From Pedosphaera sp. (GTDB lineage: Bacteria; Verrucomicrobiota; Verrucomicrobiia; Limisphaerales; Pedosphaeraceae), in contig JAQGPC010000245.1 in assembly GCA_028293285.1 (NCBI GenBank), forward strand, positions 1 through 35,581: a stretch of 35,581 nucleotides of DNA, in the 5' to 3' direction. The notes under the pieces are model-generated. The model did not search any database and was not told the origin of the DNA. It was given only the letters and a program-made list of their open reading frames with translations. The translations under genes were made by a program, and so were the position numbers. Each line of letters starts with the position of its first letter. The stretch's first letter is position 1. Positions 1 through 8,000 of this stretch are shown piece by piece.

Positions 1-41
1 ATCCTCAATCCTCAATCCTCAATCCTCAATCCTCAATCCTC
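1..41. repeat. 7-bp tandem repeat (ATCCTCA)n
   Basis: Five exact copies of ATCCTCA plus a six-base partial copy fill the left edge of the window, so the array may extend beyond it. It lies 35 bases past the stop codon of the WD40/GTPase gene. Related degenerate words (catcctc, tatcctcaatc) recur around 9829-9870. Confidence 0.9.
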
Positions 42-76
42 GCCTTCAAGCCGGCCCTTATAGCGAATAGCCGCTG

Positions 77-3000
77 TTACTTCCATTTAATCTCGTAATA
101 AGGTACACCACCGTGCCCTTTCTTTGGCCGTGGCCATTCATTCCAACCTCTCCATGCGCCGTCTGGTTTAGATTGTTGACGCGTGTGTACGCGAGCAGAC
201 TTCAAATCGCGATTAATTTCCAACAAATTGTAAAGTCGTGGAGTTGATTCGGGACGCTGATCGGCATGTGCGCCAAAACTACCGGCGCCTGCAATAAATA
301 ATTTCTTGTCACTTCGCCAAGGTTCAATCTGACTACGGCGAACTTCATGAACATCGCCATGAAGCCCTATTTTAACACCATGGTTTTGCAGATGCCCCAG
401 AAAGTCGACGTTGCTCATCTGTTCTGGCCCAGTAACCGCATGGTGCCAAACAGCAATCCGGAGTAATGAGCCCTTGATCTGCTCCAAAGTGCGTGCCTCC
501 TTCTCTTGTTTTTGTGATTCCTTCAAGGCGTGTGCCACTGCATCGGGATACAGACCGGAGCGCTTTCGATTAAATTCATCAATTTGCCAACATGAGTTCA
601 ACGTGATGAATTGGATTCCCTCTTCCCAAAACGGAGTACACATGCCTTGTTCCGACCAAGTTAGCGGATATGGCTTTCCAACAAAAAATTTATGATAAAA
701 TCCATCTGAGAACGGTTTAAATCTCTCAATGTAATGGGGGCTCCGTACTTTTACAATTTTGCCGTCTGCGCCTTCGCGGTTTTCAAAGGCTTCTGGTATG
801 TCTTTGACATCGTGATTACCCGGTACGAACACGCAGCGCTCCGCAGAAAGTTCTAATTCCTTTATTAGGCCAGATACAAAGTCATATGCTTTTTCAAATC
901 CTTCATTATGCCCTTTATCTGTGAAATCTCCTGAAATTACGACAAAATCTACTTTCTCAATGCCAAGACAATCTCCGCGTTTGATATCATCCACAAGTGC
1001 CTGAAGTCTGGCTTCGACTAGTGTCTCGGCTGTAAAGTGCAAATCACTTAGGTGCAAGAGCCGGATCGGCCCTTTTTTGGGCTGCTTCTGTACGGTGTTC
1101 TCTATTACTTTTACTGCCTGCTCAGTACTCTTCTGACGACGTTCTTCAATCTCAGTCTTCAGCGCCCATGTTAATTGTAGTAATTCCGGATTGCGCTGCC
1201 TGAATTCAGATGCTCCCTCTGCGAGGTTGTGACGCATCTCACAAACGGGACATCCTACATCTTTTTCTCCGCGAGCAATCCGCTTTCGAAGGGTTTCTTC
1301 GTCGAATTTATGACTACAATCGCAGATTACGCTGACATGCTCTCGAATCTCCACCCCATGCTGACGCAAGTGTTCTTCAACGAAGCTAATAAACAATTCC
1401 TGTCGCTCTTGAGGTGTGGTTGGCTCGAAATAGACGTCTACATGCGCAAAACCTCCAACACGACCCACCTTGCGTAAGCCACAAAGCCCTTTATCAGCGA
1501 GCTCAAACTCAGCTCGGTCGGCCCAAAGCCGAACTCGACCGAAGTTTCGGGCAAGCACTAGCCATGCGACAAGTGATGCATAAATGTTATCTATGGCTCC
1601 TGAAAAATCATAATATAGAGATACTCCATGTGGCAGAAACGCTTCTAGCCCTACCGGAGCTGGAGCAAAGAGCGTTGGAAAAACTAGTAACCCCTCATGT
1701 TGAAAACACACTCCATGTTCAAGAAGGAGTTGAGCAGTGCATTCAATTACCGTCTGTTCTTGATGTCGTGGCAATCGAGCCTCAGTTGCTATACCAGGCA
1801 ATTCAAACTCCGACTGTGCAATTGTCCGCAATTCCAATGCTGGTACTCCGCGCGGGTTATTTCTTGCTGCAACGATTAACGATCCGGCATAGCGCTCAAT
1901 TTCTTGCACTTGCAGTACTAAGACGGGTTCTCCCGTTGCTACGCGCGAACGAGCTATAATACCTTGGGATGCTAACTGCTCGGTGACTGCATCCACAGCT
2001 GCCGTTTCGTCTCTTGTTGTTGATTGTAAATTTAGTGCGCGATGTAGGTCGGCAACTTTAAGAACTACCTCGCCTTTCTTACGTCGCGTCTCAATTTCAT
2101 CGCGAATGCGTTGAAAGAGTTCAGGGCGGCTTGTCGCAGCTAGGTTTTCCCAATCAATGGCTTTGCTTATGGCTTTACATAATTCTGTAATCCCAGTGCC
2201 CCGTATTGCACTAGTCGGAAAGTATCCCGCAAATCCACCTTCCCCAATAAGCCGATGGAGACCCTGATGATCGATTGTTAATGATGGCTCGTCCAGTTTG
2301 GCTCCAACGAGGAATTTGACAGCCCGGCGACCACGCAGTTGCTTTTCAAGATATTTATTCCATGTCTCGACTTCTTTAAAAGCAGCATTTCCGCGGGTTG
2401 GATCACATAATATGAGAGCAATTGTTGTATCGTGAAGAAACAACTGATGTACCAATCGATATTCATCCTGGCCTCCCATGTCCCATAGTACAACATCTCG
2501 TCGCTTATACTCAGGAGCATTAGGTAATTGACCGAGCCTCGCTGGATCAATGGGCCAGAACTTCATTCCATGCGTACTCTTGATAGCTCCTTTTTTTGGA
2601 CAGTGGCCAGTTGCAATTCGATGTGCAAGATATGATTTTCCTACATTGCTCTCACCAACTAACACAACTTTGGCACTGGTGTAAGAAATTGTGAATTTAG
2701 TACGCTTTTTGAGAAGAAAATCTAAATCTAATTTCCAAATGTGAATTACTCGATCGCGCGATGAATCCTCTGCATTAGTAGTATGTTCTAATGTGTCCGG
2801 ATCTGAGCCGACAGTTGCTAGGATGGGTTGCTCTGGGTGAAATGCGATCCCGCCCACTAAGAACCTTGCGGTTGGTTCAGGTATAGTAGCAACGCAAAAA
2901 CCGGTTCGTGGGTTCCAGAGGCGAATGGAATCGTCAGACATCATGCCTTTAGAAGCCAGAAGTCGACCGTCGTGGGAAAACGCAAGGCCCTTAACCCCGT

Positions 3001-3739
3001 CAGTGTGTCCTTCTAAAGTGCGCAGCAATTTCCCACTTTCAATTTCCCACAGATTTATGATCTTGTCTTCGCTTGCGGTGGCCACTAACTGGTTTTTCAA
3101 GTTGTTTGCCACAGCTAGCACTAGTCCTCTATGTCCCTCAAGCGTGCGGAGCAATCTGCCGCTGGAAGCATCCCATATGTAAACTTTTGAGTCCTGATGG
3201 CCGCTTATGATAGTTTGACCAGATCCATCAAATGAGAGGCTGGTGATACAGCTACCCTGTGTGCCAGGTGGTCCAAACTCGCGCAGCAACTTGCCGCTGG
3301 GTATCTCCCACAATTTGACATGACCTTCTGTGCCAGCGCCCGCTGTGATACGCCCGTTGGGAGCAATAACTAGACTCCATAGTTCATGCCTGTCCCCATT
3401 CCATGTTCGAAGTAATTTACCACTTGGAACGTCCCACAGCTTGCATATTTTTTCACCACCACTTAGGAGTGTCTGATCAATAGGATTAAAATTAACCGCG
3501 ACAACATCGTCGGTATGTCCGGTTAATGTATTAAGCAGCATTCCTGTTTCACCGTCCCAGAGTTTGATTGTTTTGTCTCTTGAGGGAGATGCGAGAATGC
3601 GTCCGTTTTGCGACCACGCAATACGCCCAATCCAACCTCGATGACCTCGCAAGGTATGAAGAAGTTTTACGCCCTGCGGTAACTCTAGCGGGACATTTTC
3701 GTCGGATGGGGTAATAATATTTTTTCTTTTTTTAACCAT
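77..3739 (-). CDS. WD40 propeller / Roc-like GTPase / calcineurin-type phosphoesterase fusion protein
   Basis: The predicted cytosolic protein has 1220 residues and no signal peptide. Residues 30-337 form seven WD40 blades (repeated GH...LW[DE] pattern), enough for a closed propeller. Residues 356-530 are a Ras/Roc-type GTPase: P-loop GESNVGKS (362-369), switch II DMGGQDE (420-426), a degenerate G4 AKLD (480-483), and G5 TSA. Residues 540-800 look like a COR region, followed by a Cys4 knuckle (C806, C808, C830, C833). Residues 891-1160 are a metallophosphoesterase with all metal motifs: DLH (899-901), GD (937-938), GNHD (974-977), H1099/H1100 and HGDVH (1127-1131). GTP-gated control of the phosphoesterase by propeller sensing is inference; the substrate is unknown. 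The ATG at 3739 has a weak AGGAAA about 14 bases upstream. Some stretches are AT-rich (22/60 GC in 1561-1620, against 35/60 in 16501-16560 of mqnE), which hints at acquisition by transfer. Confidence 0.88.
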   Translation of the reverse strand: MVKKRKNIITPSDENVPLELPQGVKLLHTLRGHRGWIGRIAWSQNGRILASPSRDKTIKLWDGETGMLLNTLTGHTDDVVAVNFNPIDQTLLSGGEKICKLWDVPSGKLLRTWNGDRHELWSLVIAPNGRITAGAGTEGHVKLWEIPSGKLLREFGPPGTQGSCITSLSFDGSGQTIISGHQDSKVYIWDASSGRLLRTLEGHRGLVLAVANNLKNQLVATASEDKIINLWEIESGKLLRTLEGHTDGVKGLAFSHDGRLLASKGMMSDDSIRLWNPRTGFCVATIPEPTARFLVGGIAFHPEQPILATVGSDPDTLEHTTNAEDSSRDRVIHIWKLDLDFLLKKRTKFTISYTSAKVVLVGESNVGKSYLAHRIATGHCPKKGAIKSTHGMKFWPIDPARLGQLPNAPEYKRRDVVLWDMGGQDEYRLVHQLFLHDTTIALILCDPTRGNAAFKEVETWNKYLEKQLRGRRAVKFLVGAKLDEPSLTIDHQGLHRLIGEGGFAGYFPTSAIRGTGITELCKAISKAIDWENLAATSRPELFQRIRDEIETRRKKGEVVLKVADLHRALNLQSTTRDETAAVDAVTEQLASQGIIARSRVATGEPVLVLQVQEIERYAGSLIVAARNNPRGVPALELRTIAQSEFELPGIATEARLPRHQEQTVIECTAQLLLEHGVCFQHEGLLVFPTLFAPAPVGLEAFLPHGVSLYYDFSGAIDNIYASLVAWLVLARNFGRVRLWADRAEFELADKGLCGLRKVGRVGGFAHVDVYFEPTTPQERQELFISFVEEHLRQHGVEIREHVSVICDCSHKFDEETLRKRIARGEKDVGCPVCEMRHNLAEGASEFRQRNPELLQLTWALKTEIEERRQKSTEQAVKVIENTVQKQPKKGPIRLLHLSDLHFTAETLVEARLQALVDDIKRGDCLGIEKVDFVVISGDFTDKGHNEGFEKAYDFVSGLIKELELSAERCVFVPGNHDVKDIPEAFENREGADGKIVKVRSPHYIERFKPFSDGFYHKFFVGKPYPLTWSEQGMCTPFWEEGIQFITLNSCWQIDEFNRKRSGLYPDAVAHALKESQKQEKEARTLEQIKGSLLRIAVWHHAVTGPEQMSNVDFLGHLQNHGVKIGLHGDVHEVRRSQIEPWRSDKKLFIAGAGSFGAHADQRPESTPRLYNLLEINRDLKSARVHTRQQSKPDGAWRGWNEWPRPKKGHGGVPYYEIKWK

Positions 3740-3802
3740 GGTCGTGTTTTCTCATTTCCTAATGAGAAACTTTTTAGAACGTGTTCGTTTTAGCGATAAA
3801 CT

Positions 3803-3831
3803 ATTATAGCTAGAACATTTGGCTTTGAAGT
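3803..3831 (-). promoter_or_regulatory. possible promoter of the WD40/GTPase gene
   Basis: On the minus strand a perfect TATAAT (3803-3808) lies about 63 bases before the ATG at 3739. The matching -35 (ACTTCA, 3826-3831, 17-base spacer) is poor. The rest of the 317-base gap to the MarR gene shows no other feature except the MarR promoter at its far end. Confidence 0.35.
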
Positions 3832-4019
3832 GAAGGGTAGGTAAACCACCGGAAATGTAAAGGGGGAAGGATTTCAACAATGTTGAAGAACCAAAATGCG
3901 AGGTGCGTCCGAGCCTCTGCAATCAATAAACCATTTATTTGATAGCCGCCGCCTTAATACTGTTCCACGCCTGCTGGCAACTGTTTGCCATTATTCAATT
4001 CATGCTGCGGCATGTTTAT

Positions 4020-4049
4020 TTGACAAATACTTGACTTCTCAAGTATATT
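4020..4049 (+). promoter_or_regulatory. MarR promoter with embedded palindromic operator
   Basis: TTGACA (4020-4025) and TATATT (4044-4049) are separated by 18 bases, a near-consensus housekeeping promoter. A perfect palindrome of 8-bp arms around a 4-base centre (ATACTTGA-CTTC-TCAAGTAT, 4027-4046) fills the spacer and overlaps the -10. This is the usual size and type of a MarR-dimer operator, so autorepression is likely. Confidence 0.85.
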
Positions 4050-4056
4050 GCAACCC

Positions 4057-4497
4057 ATGAAAGAGACAAGTTTGTCCTTGGAATTGTTTGTCCGGCTGGC
4101 GCGGGTGAATGCCATCATGACCCGGCGGTTTGACGGGCGGTTGGGTCATGGCTTGGGCTTCAATGATTTTGTGATTTTGCTGGCCCTGAACCGAAGCGCG
4201 ACCGGCAAATTGCGCCGGATTGACTTGGCCGAGAGCCTGGGCATCACCGCCTCCGGCATCACGCGCATGCTCGCGCCCATGGAAAAGATCGGCTTGATAA
4301 AACGCGAAGCGAACGAGCACGATGCCCGCGTCAGCTACGTAGCCCTCGCACCGGGCGGGAAACGTCTATTGGCCGAGTCGCTTGAAAGGGCGCAGATGTT
4401 GAGCGAAGAAGTCATTGCTCCAGCCAAGGCTCAGAAATTGAACGAACTGCTGGCCGGTTCACTGAATGGCTTCCCGGCATTTGGTGCGTTGCCATAA
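4057..4497 (+). CDS. MarR-family winged-helix transcriptional regulator
   Basis: The 146-residue protein has the MarR layout: an N-terminal dimerisation helix, a winged helix-turn-helix in which LAESLGITASGITRML is the recognition region, and a wing of the form DARVSYVALAPGGKRLL. A longer reading from a TTG at 4048 is possible, but the ATG at 4057 fits the start of the domain. The -10 box ends at 4049, so transcription should begin at about 4055-4057. The mRNA would then be leaderless, and no Shine-Dalgarno is present. The gene sits alone, convergent with the lipoprotein gene that ends 7 bases beyond it, so the usual adjacent target (an efflux pump or enzyme) is missing here. It probably controls itself through the operator in its promoter. 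The ligand is unknown. Confidence 0.9.
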   Translation: MKETSLSLELFVRLARVNAIMTRRFDGRLGHGLGFNDFVILLALNRSATGKLRRIDLAESLGITASGITRMLAPMEKIGLIKREANEHDARVSYVALAPGGKRLLAESLERAQMLSEEVIAPAKAQKLNELLAGSLNGFPAFGALP

Positions 4498-4503
4498 CGC
4501 GCC

Positions 4504-4959
4504 TCACTCCACAGGCCGATACTTTTGCTCGAAATCCTGGGGCAGGGTGGAAAGCAACTCCGCTTTGTTTGACGTCGGAGTGGCATAAATCATTAGAAAC
4601 GATTCCGGTTTCACCAGCTCAATCTGATGCTGCGAAGTGAAATGGAACATGTCCAGATGTTCCAGATCAACCTGGTATTTCCCTTTTGGCACAATCACCT
4701 GCGTGTAACGTCCAATGTTGAGCTGGGCGACACCCTTGTCGTTCAGTTTGACATTGATTCGCCCCGTGCCATCGATTCCAAACCCCACCACGCTGGAATC
4801 ATTGAAAATGACCAGCTTGGTATCGTTCGTATTCGTCGGCTTTATGTCCAAACCACCCTTTACGAGCGGTATCTCGTTCTTCACCGGGCTTAAACTTGAG
4901 CAACCGGTCAGTAGCAGCGACAGGATAAGCAGAGCGGAGAGTTGGATGCTTTGTTTCAT
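4504..4959 (-). CDS. small lipoprotein of unknown function
   Basis: The product is 151 residues with a signal peptide ending in the lipobox LLTGC (cysteine at residue 20), so it is probably lipidated and membrane-anchored. The mature part is mostly beta-prone with no motif I recognise. It starts 9 bases after the stop of the upstream lipoprotein gene (4969-5490) on the same strand, has no clear Shine-Dalgarno of its own, and is probably translated from a shared transcript. The two may form an envelope pair, but nothing in the sequence gives a function. Confidence 0.75.
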   Translation of the reverse strand: MKQSIQLSALLILSLLLTGCSSLSPVKNEIPLVKGGLDIKPTNTNDTKLVIFNDSSVVGFGIDGTGRINVKLNDKGVAQLNIGRYTQVIVPKGKYQVDLEHLDMFHFTSQHQIELVKPESFLMIYATPTSNKAELLSTLPQDFEQKYRPVE

Positions 4960-4968
4960 GAACTTCGA

Positions 4969-5490
4969 TTATTTCTTTAAAGAGTTGTTCTGAACCTGGG
5001 TGGATTTGAGTGCCTTGGGCGGATTGGCTTTGAGTTCAGCGGCCTTGAGTTCCTCGGGGCTCATGGCGACGGTGGAGGGAACCAGATTGCAGTTTAGTTC
5101 ATTGGGCGAGAGGGTGTACATCGCGCCCGTCATTGGATCAACCACCAGCAAGCCGATGACACCGCCAAAGAAGATGTTCCCCAAGTACCAACCATTGATC
5201 TGAGAATCAATGTACCTCGTCGCCGGATAATAGCCGGGAGCTTCAAAAACCACCTTGTATCTTTCGCCGGCAAAGTATCCGTGGCTCCGTTGCAAGGAAA
5301 GGCTGGCAGGAGTGGTTTGGGTGTATACAGGTTTATCCTCCCGGTCAAACACACTCACCTTGGCCCCTGCAGGTTCGGAATTGATATGCACCACCGTCGG
5401 CCCGCCGTCCACCATGGAGGCACAACCTGCTCCAGAAGCGATTACGATAACCAACGTCGTTAATTTAAAAAATTTAAGCATACTGTTCAT
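4969..5490 (-). CDS. PEGA-like exported lipoprotein
   Basis: The ATG at 5490 is chosen because GGAGG (reverse of 5504-5508) lies 13 bases upstream; an ATG at 5481 is the alternative. A longer reading from 5559 would place about 23 unlikely residues before the signal peptide. The 173-residue product has an N-terminal hydrophobic segment and a cysteine followed by ASMVDGGPTVVHINSEPAGA. This cysteine-plus-SEPAGA start is typical of small envelope lipoproteins with a PEGA-type beta domain, although the lipobox itself (GAGC) is weak. A hydrophobic stretch (GNIFFGGVIGLLVV) in the middle could be a second membrane segment. It is the first gene of a two-gene lipoprotein unit and is divergent from the gene at 5619. 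Confidence 0.75.
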   Translation of the reverse strand: MNSMLKFFKLTTLVIVIASGAGCASMVDGGPTVVHINSEPAGAKVSVFDREDKPVYTQTTPASLSLQRSHGYFAGERYKVVFEAPGYYPATRYIDSQINGWYLGNIFFGGVIGLLVVDPMTGAMYTLSPNELNCNLVPSTVAMSPEELKAAELKANPPKALKSTQVQNNSLKK

Positions 5491-5618
5491 GTGATTTTTT
5501 TGTCCTCCCCTCGTGCAAGCGGATTGCAACGAGCCTAGGCATCCTGCCACTCTTGTCAATTTGGAAACTGGTGACCGTCTTGACGCCCTCGTTGATTCTG
5601 CGAAACTCTCGCTGAACG

Positions 5619-6635
5619 ATGCCAGGAAGAAATTTCAAGCGAGTGTTGGCTTTGGTAGCGGTCGCCTTGGTGGCCATGCTGGCGCTGGTGATTTGGTCCG
5701 CCAACCGGCCAACTCCGCACATTCCCTTGCCCAACCCCAATGGCTTCTATGATTTCGTCATAGCCGGCAGCGCCGTGACCGGCGACATCGCTAATTTCGA
5801 AAAGCTGGATCAGGATGGTCTGCACGCTCTGATTTTAACCAACGCCGAACCGTTGCGTCAGTTGCGCCTTGGCCTCACGCACAGTTGCTCCGTGCCCACC
5901 GAATCCTGGGCAACAAATTCCACGGCCATGATGAACGAACTGCCGAATCAAAAAAAACTTGCCCGCCTTCTGCTCGCTGAAGGGCGATTGGCTGAACTGG
6001 AAAATCGTCCGGCGGACGCCGCCCGCAGCTATCTTGACGCCATGCGCCTCGGCAACGAAATCAGCCGTGGCGGATTTATCATCAATCGGTTGGTCGGGCT
6101 CGCCGACGGATGGATCGGCATAACTCCTCTGCTCACGCTCGCGCCCAAATTAAAGTGTGACCAAGCCACACCCCTCATCGCCGAATTGGAAAAACTCGAC
6201 GCCGACACCGTGACGTGGAATGAAGTCCTGCAAAATGAAAATTTCCTTGTCCGCCATGAACTTCGCAAAACATCAAACCCTATCATGTGGATCACCGCAT
6301 GGTGGCAATCTCGCCCAGCCAAGAAAAAGGGCGAGGAAAAACACAAGCTATTGACTGCTCGCTTGCGTCTGCTGACTACCGAACTGGCTTTGCGCTGTTA
6401 TCAATCCCAGCAAGGTCACGGACCCGAACGCCTCGATCAACTCATCCCCAAGCACCTCAAACGCGTGCCCTTGGATCCGTTCAGCGACAAGCCATTGGTG
6501 TACCGCTCGCAAGGAACGAACTGGCTGCTCTACAGCATCGGCGCGGACAAAGCGGACGACGGCGGCAAATCAATTGGCCGTTCAATATCCGGCACGGAAA
6601 GCAAAGGTGATTTGCTTTACGATTCCCCGCGCTGA
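5619..6635 (+). CDS. membrane-anchored protein with GspG-like C-terminal segment
   Basis: The 338-residue protein has one N-terminal membrane helix (about residues 8-27), then a helical region of about 200 residues containing a TPR-like stretch (LLLAEGRLAELENRPADAAR). The C-terminal part (about 250-325) reads RVPLDPFSDKPLVYR followed by WLLYSIGADKADDGGK. That pattern matches the end of type II secretion major pseudopilins, where it forms the calcium-site loop. The usual class III prepilin signal is absent; the N-terminus is an ordinary anchor. This suggests an outward-facing envelope protein of a kind seen in Planctomycetes and Verrucomicrobia, with unknown role. The last 19 bases overlap the convergent gene at 6617. 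No clear Shine-Dalgarno precedes the ATG. Confidence 0.75.
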   Translation: MPGRNFKRVLALVAVALVAMLALVIWSANRPTPHIPLPNPNGFYDFVIAGSAVTGDIANFEKLDQDGLHALILTNAEPLRQLRLGLTHSCSVPTESWATNSTAMMNELPNQKKLARLLLAEGRLAELENRPADAARSYLDAMRLGNEISRGGFIINRLVGLADGWIGITPLLTLAPKLKCDQATPLIAELEKLDADTVTWNEVLQNENFLVRHELRKTSNPIMWITAWWQSRPAKKKGEEKHKLLTARLRLLTTELALRCYQSQQGHGPERLDQLIPKHLKRVPLDPFSDKPLVYRSQGTNWLLYSIGADKADDGGKSIGRSISGTESKGDLLYDSPR

Positions 6636-7099
6636 AGTCGGGCCAGGCGCAATTGAAAGTCCACCACGAAAAACCGTTTGCCCTTTTGAATCACCTTGTG
6701 GCCTTCGGCGGAGAGTTTGCGTTTCAATCCCGCAACTCCACCCGGATATTTTGGATTCAACTCGCCCTTTGATTTTAACGTGCGCCAATAAGGTGTCGTT
6801 TTCTTTGCGCCAGCCGCTGCGGATTCCACGGCTGCGTGCGCGGCAACCCACGCGAAGATTCCAGTTGTGAGCGGGCACGTGGTGGTTGCTCCGTGACGGC
6901 GCGCGAGCGCGGTGCGCAGTTCGTCAATGGTAGTGAGCCTGCCTTTTGGCACGCGGCGCATCAATTCGTCCACTTCCATCGGTGCGGGAATGACGAATGT
7001 GTCCGTGCCGCCGCGTTTGCTTTTGGTGGCGTCAAAAACCTTTGGAAAGCCTTTATTGACCGCCAGCTTTTCCCGCCATGATTTTCTCTTGTAGCTCAT
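6617..7099 (-). CDS. MGMT-family alkyltransferase-like protein without the acceptor cysteine
   Basis: The 160-residue product (ATG at 7099 chosen because related proteins begin near the SWREKL motif; ATG 7111 and TTG 7132 are alternatives) matches the DNA-binding fold of O6-methylguanine-DNA methyltransferases: PKGRLTTIDELR, then CPLTTGIF, then TPYWRTLKSKGELNPKYPGG. In true methyltransferases the PCHR acceptor motif would fall at TPYWR, so both Cys and His are replaced (PYWR at residues 103-106). The protein should therefore bind, rather than repair, alkylated DNA, like ATL proteins that flag lesions for excision repair. It lies 35 bases downstream of the MerR gene on the same strand and probably shares its promoter. 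Its 3' end overlaps the convergent gene by 19 bases. Confidence 0.8.
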   Translation of the reverse strand: MSYKRKSWREKLAVNKGFPKVFDATKSKRGGTDTFVIPAPMEVDELMRRVPKGRLTTIDELRTALARRHGATTTCPLTTGIFAWVAAHAAVESAAAGAKKTTPYWRTLKSKGELNPKYPGGVAGLKRKLSAEGHKVIQKGKRFFVVDFQLRLARLQRGES

Positions 7100-7134
7100 A
7101 AACAATCCCATGAGTTGCCCCGCGTGCGTCAAAA

Positions 7135-7953
7135 CTACGATGCCAGCGGCAATTGTATCTCGGTCAAATAATTCTTTGGGTTCCCCTTAAAAATCATTCC
7201 CGGCCCTTTGAGATAAACTTCACGCGTCGGAAGAATGATCTTCAACTTTCGCTCCGTCACCTGTTGTAAAACTTTGGCATAGCTGCGCCCCAACTGCTCA
7301 TAAGGCCCGCGATGCACCAGCGAGAGACAACGACCACCGGGCAATTTATGAATTGAAATGCCATTCACCGCAATTTCTTTGCGAATCGGAAAGCACAGTT
7401 CGAACTCGGCGTCCTCCTCGCGATATTCACCGTCGTAGTAAAGACAAAGCGGCTTGCCGCAGATATGGCGTCCGACCGCCTTGCCCAGCCGCGCAAAACC
7501 ATCGCCACAATCTTTGTATTTGCCTTTCATGCGGATGCCCGCAATCAGCGTTGGTTCAAACGTCTTTTCTTCCACTGCGAAGCTGCTGCCCTCGAGAAGC
7601 TGCCTGGCCGCCGTTTCTTTCGAGATGATTTCGTTCAGCGAGCGAACGACATCGCGGTCCTCACGGATTCGTTGCTGAAGAAAATCTTTTTGTCGTTCTA
7701 AATAATTTAAAATATCTGCTTCATCGCTGCATTCGCCCAGTACCGCGGCGATGTCCTCAATGGAAAACTCCATCGCCCGCAACCACCTGATGACCCGCGC
7801 CTTTTCGATCTTGCTGTCGTCATAGAAGCGATAACCAGTCGCTTCGTCTATCGAGCTGGGAATGAGAATTCCTTTTTCGTGGTAGAACCGCAACGTTTTG
7901 ATAGACAAACCCGTGACGTGCGAGAATTCGCCGATGCTGTATGAACTTTTCAT
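7135..7953 (-). CDS. MerR-family regulator with GyrI-like effector domain
   Basis: The 272-residue protein begins with a MerR winged helix (YSIGEFSHVTGLSIKTLRFY, then the wing ending GYRFYDDS), continues with a long dimerisation helix (about 78-118), and ends in a GyrI-like small-molecule domain (about 125-272), as in BmrR/BltR regulators of drug efflux. Such proteins twist a promoter with an over-long spacer when the ligand binds. The gene has such a promoter directly upstream (7963-7993), so it likely activates itself and the alkyltransferase-like gene that follows. AGGTG lies 5 bases before the ATG at 7953. No efflux gene is adjacent. The ligand is unknown. Confidence 0.92.
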   Translation of the reverse strand: MKSSYSIGEFSHVTGLSIKTLRFYHEKGILIPSSIDEATGYRFYDDSKIEKARVIRWLRAMEFSIEDIAAVLGECSDEADILNYLERQKDFLQQRIREDRDVVRSLNEIISKETAARQLLEGSSFAVEEKTFEPTLIAGIRMKGKYKDCGDGFARLGKAVGRHICGKPLCLYYDGEYREEDAEFELCFPIRKEIAVNGISIHKLPGGRCLSLVHRGPYEQLGRSYAKVLQQVTERKLKIILPTREVYLKGPGMIFKGNPKNYLTEIQLPLAS

Positions 7954-7962
7954 AGTACACCT

Positions 7963-7993
7963 GGTTTACAGCCTCCCTTAAAGGGAGAGTCAA
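7963..7993 (-). promoter_or_regulatory. MerR-type promoter with 19-bp spacer and palindromic operator
   Basis: Read on the minus strand: -35 TTGACT (7988-7993), a 19-base spacer, then -10 TAAACC (7963-7968). The spacer contains the palindrome CTCCCTTTAAGGGAG (7973-7987; 7-bp arms around one base). This long spacer with a central dyad is the hallmark of promoters activated by MerR-family proteins. It sits wholly between the ubiD stop and the merR start. Confidence 0.88.
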
Positions 7994-8000
7994 AAGATAT

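Noticed and set aside
1414-1959. 181-codon plus-strand open frame inside the WD40/GTPase gene
   Set aside because: Shadow of the COR-like region of the minus-strand gene; no start signal or recognisable motif.
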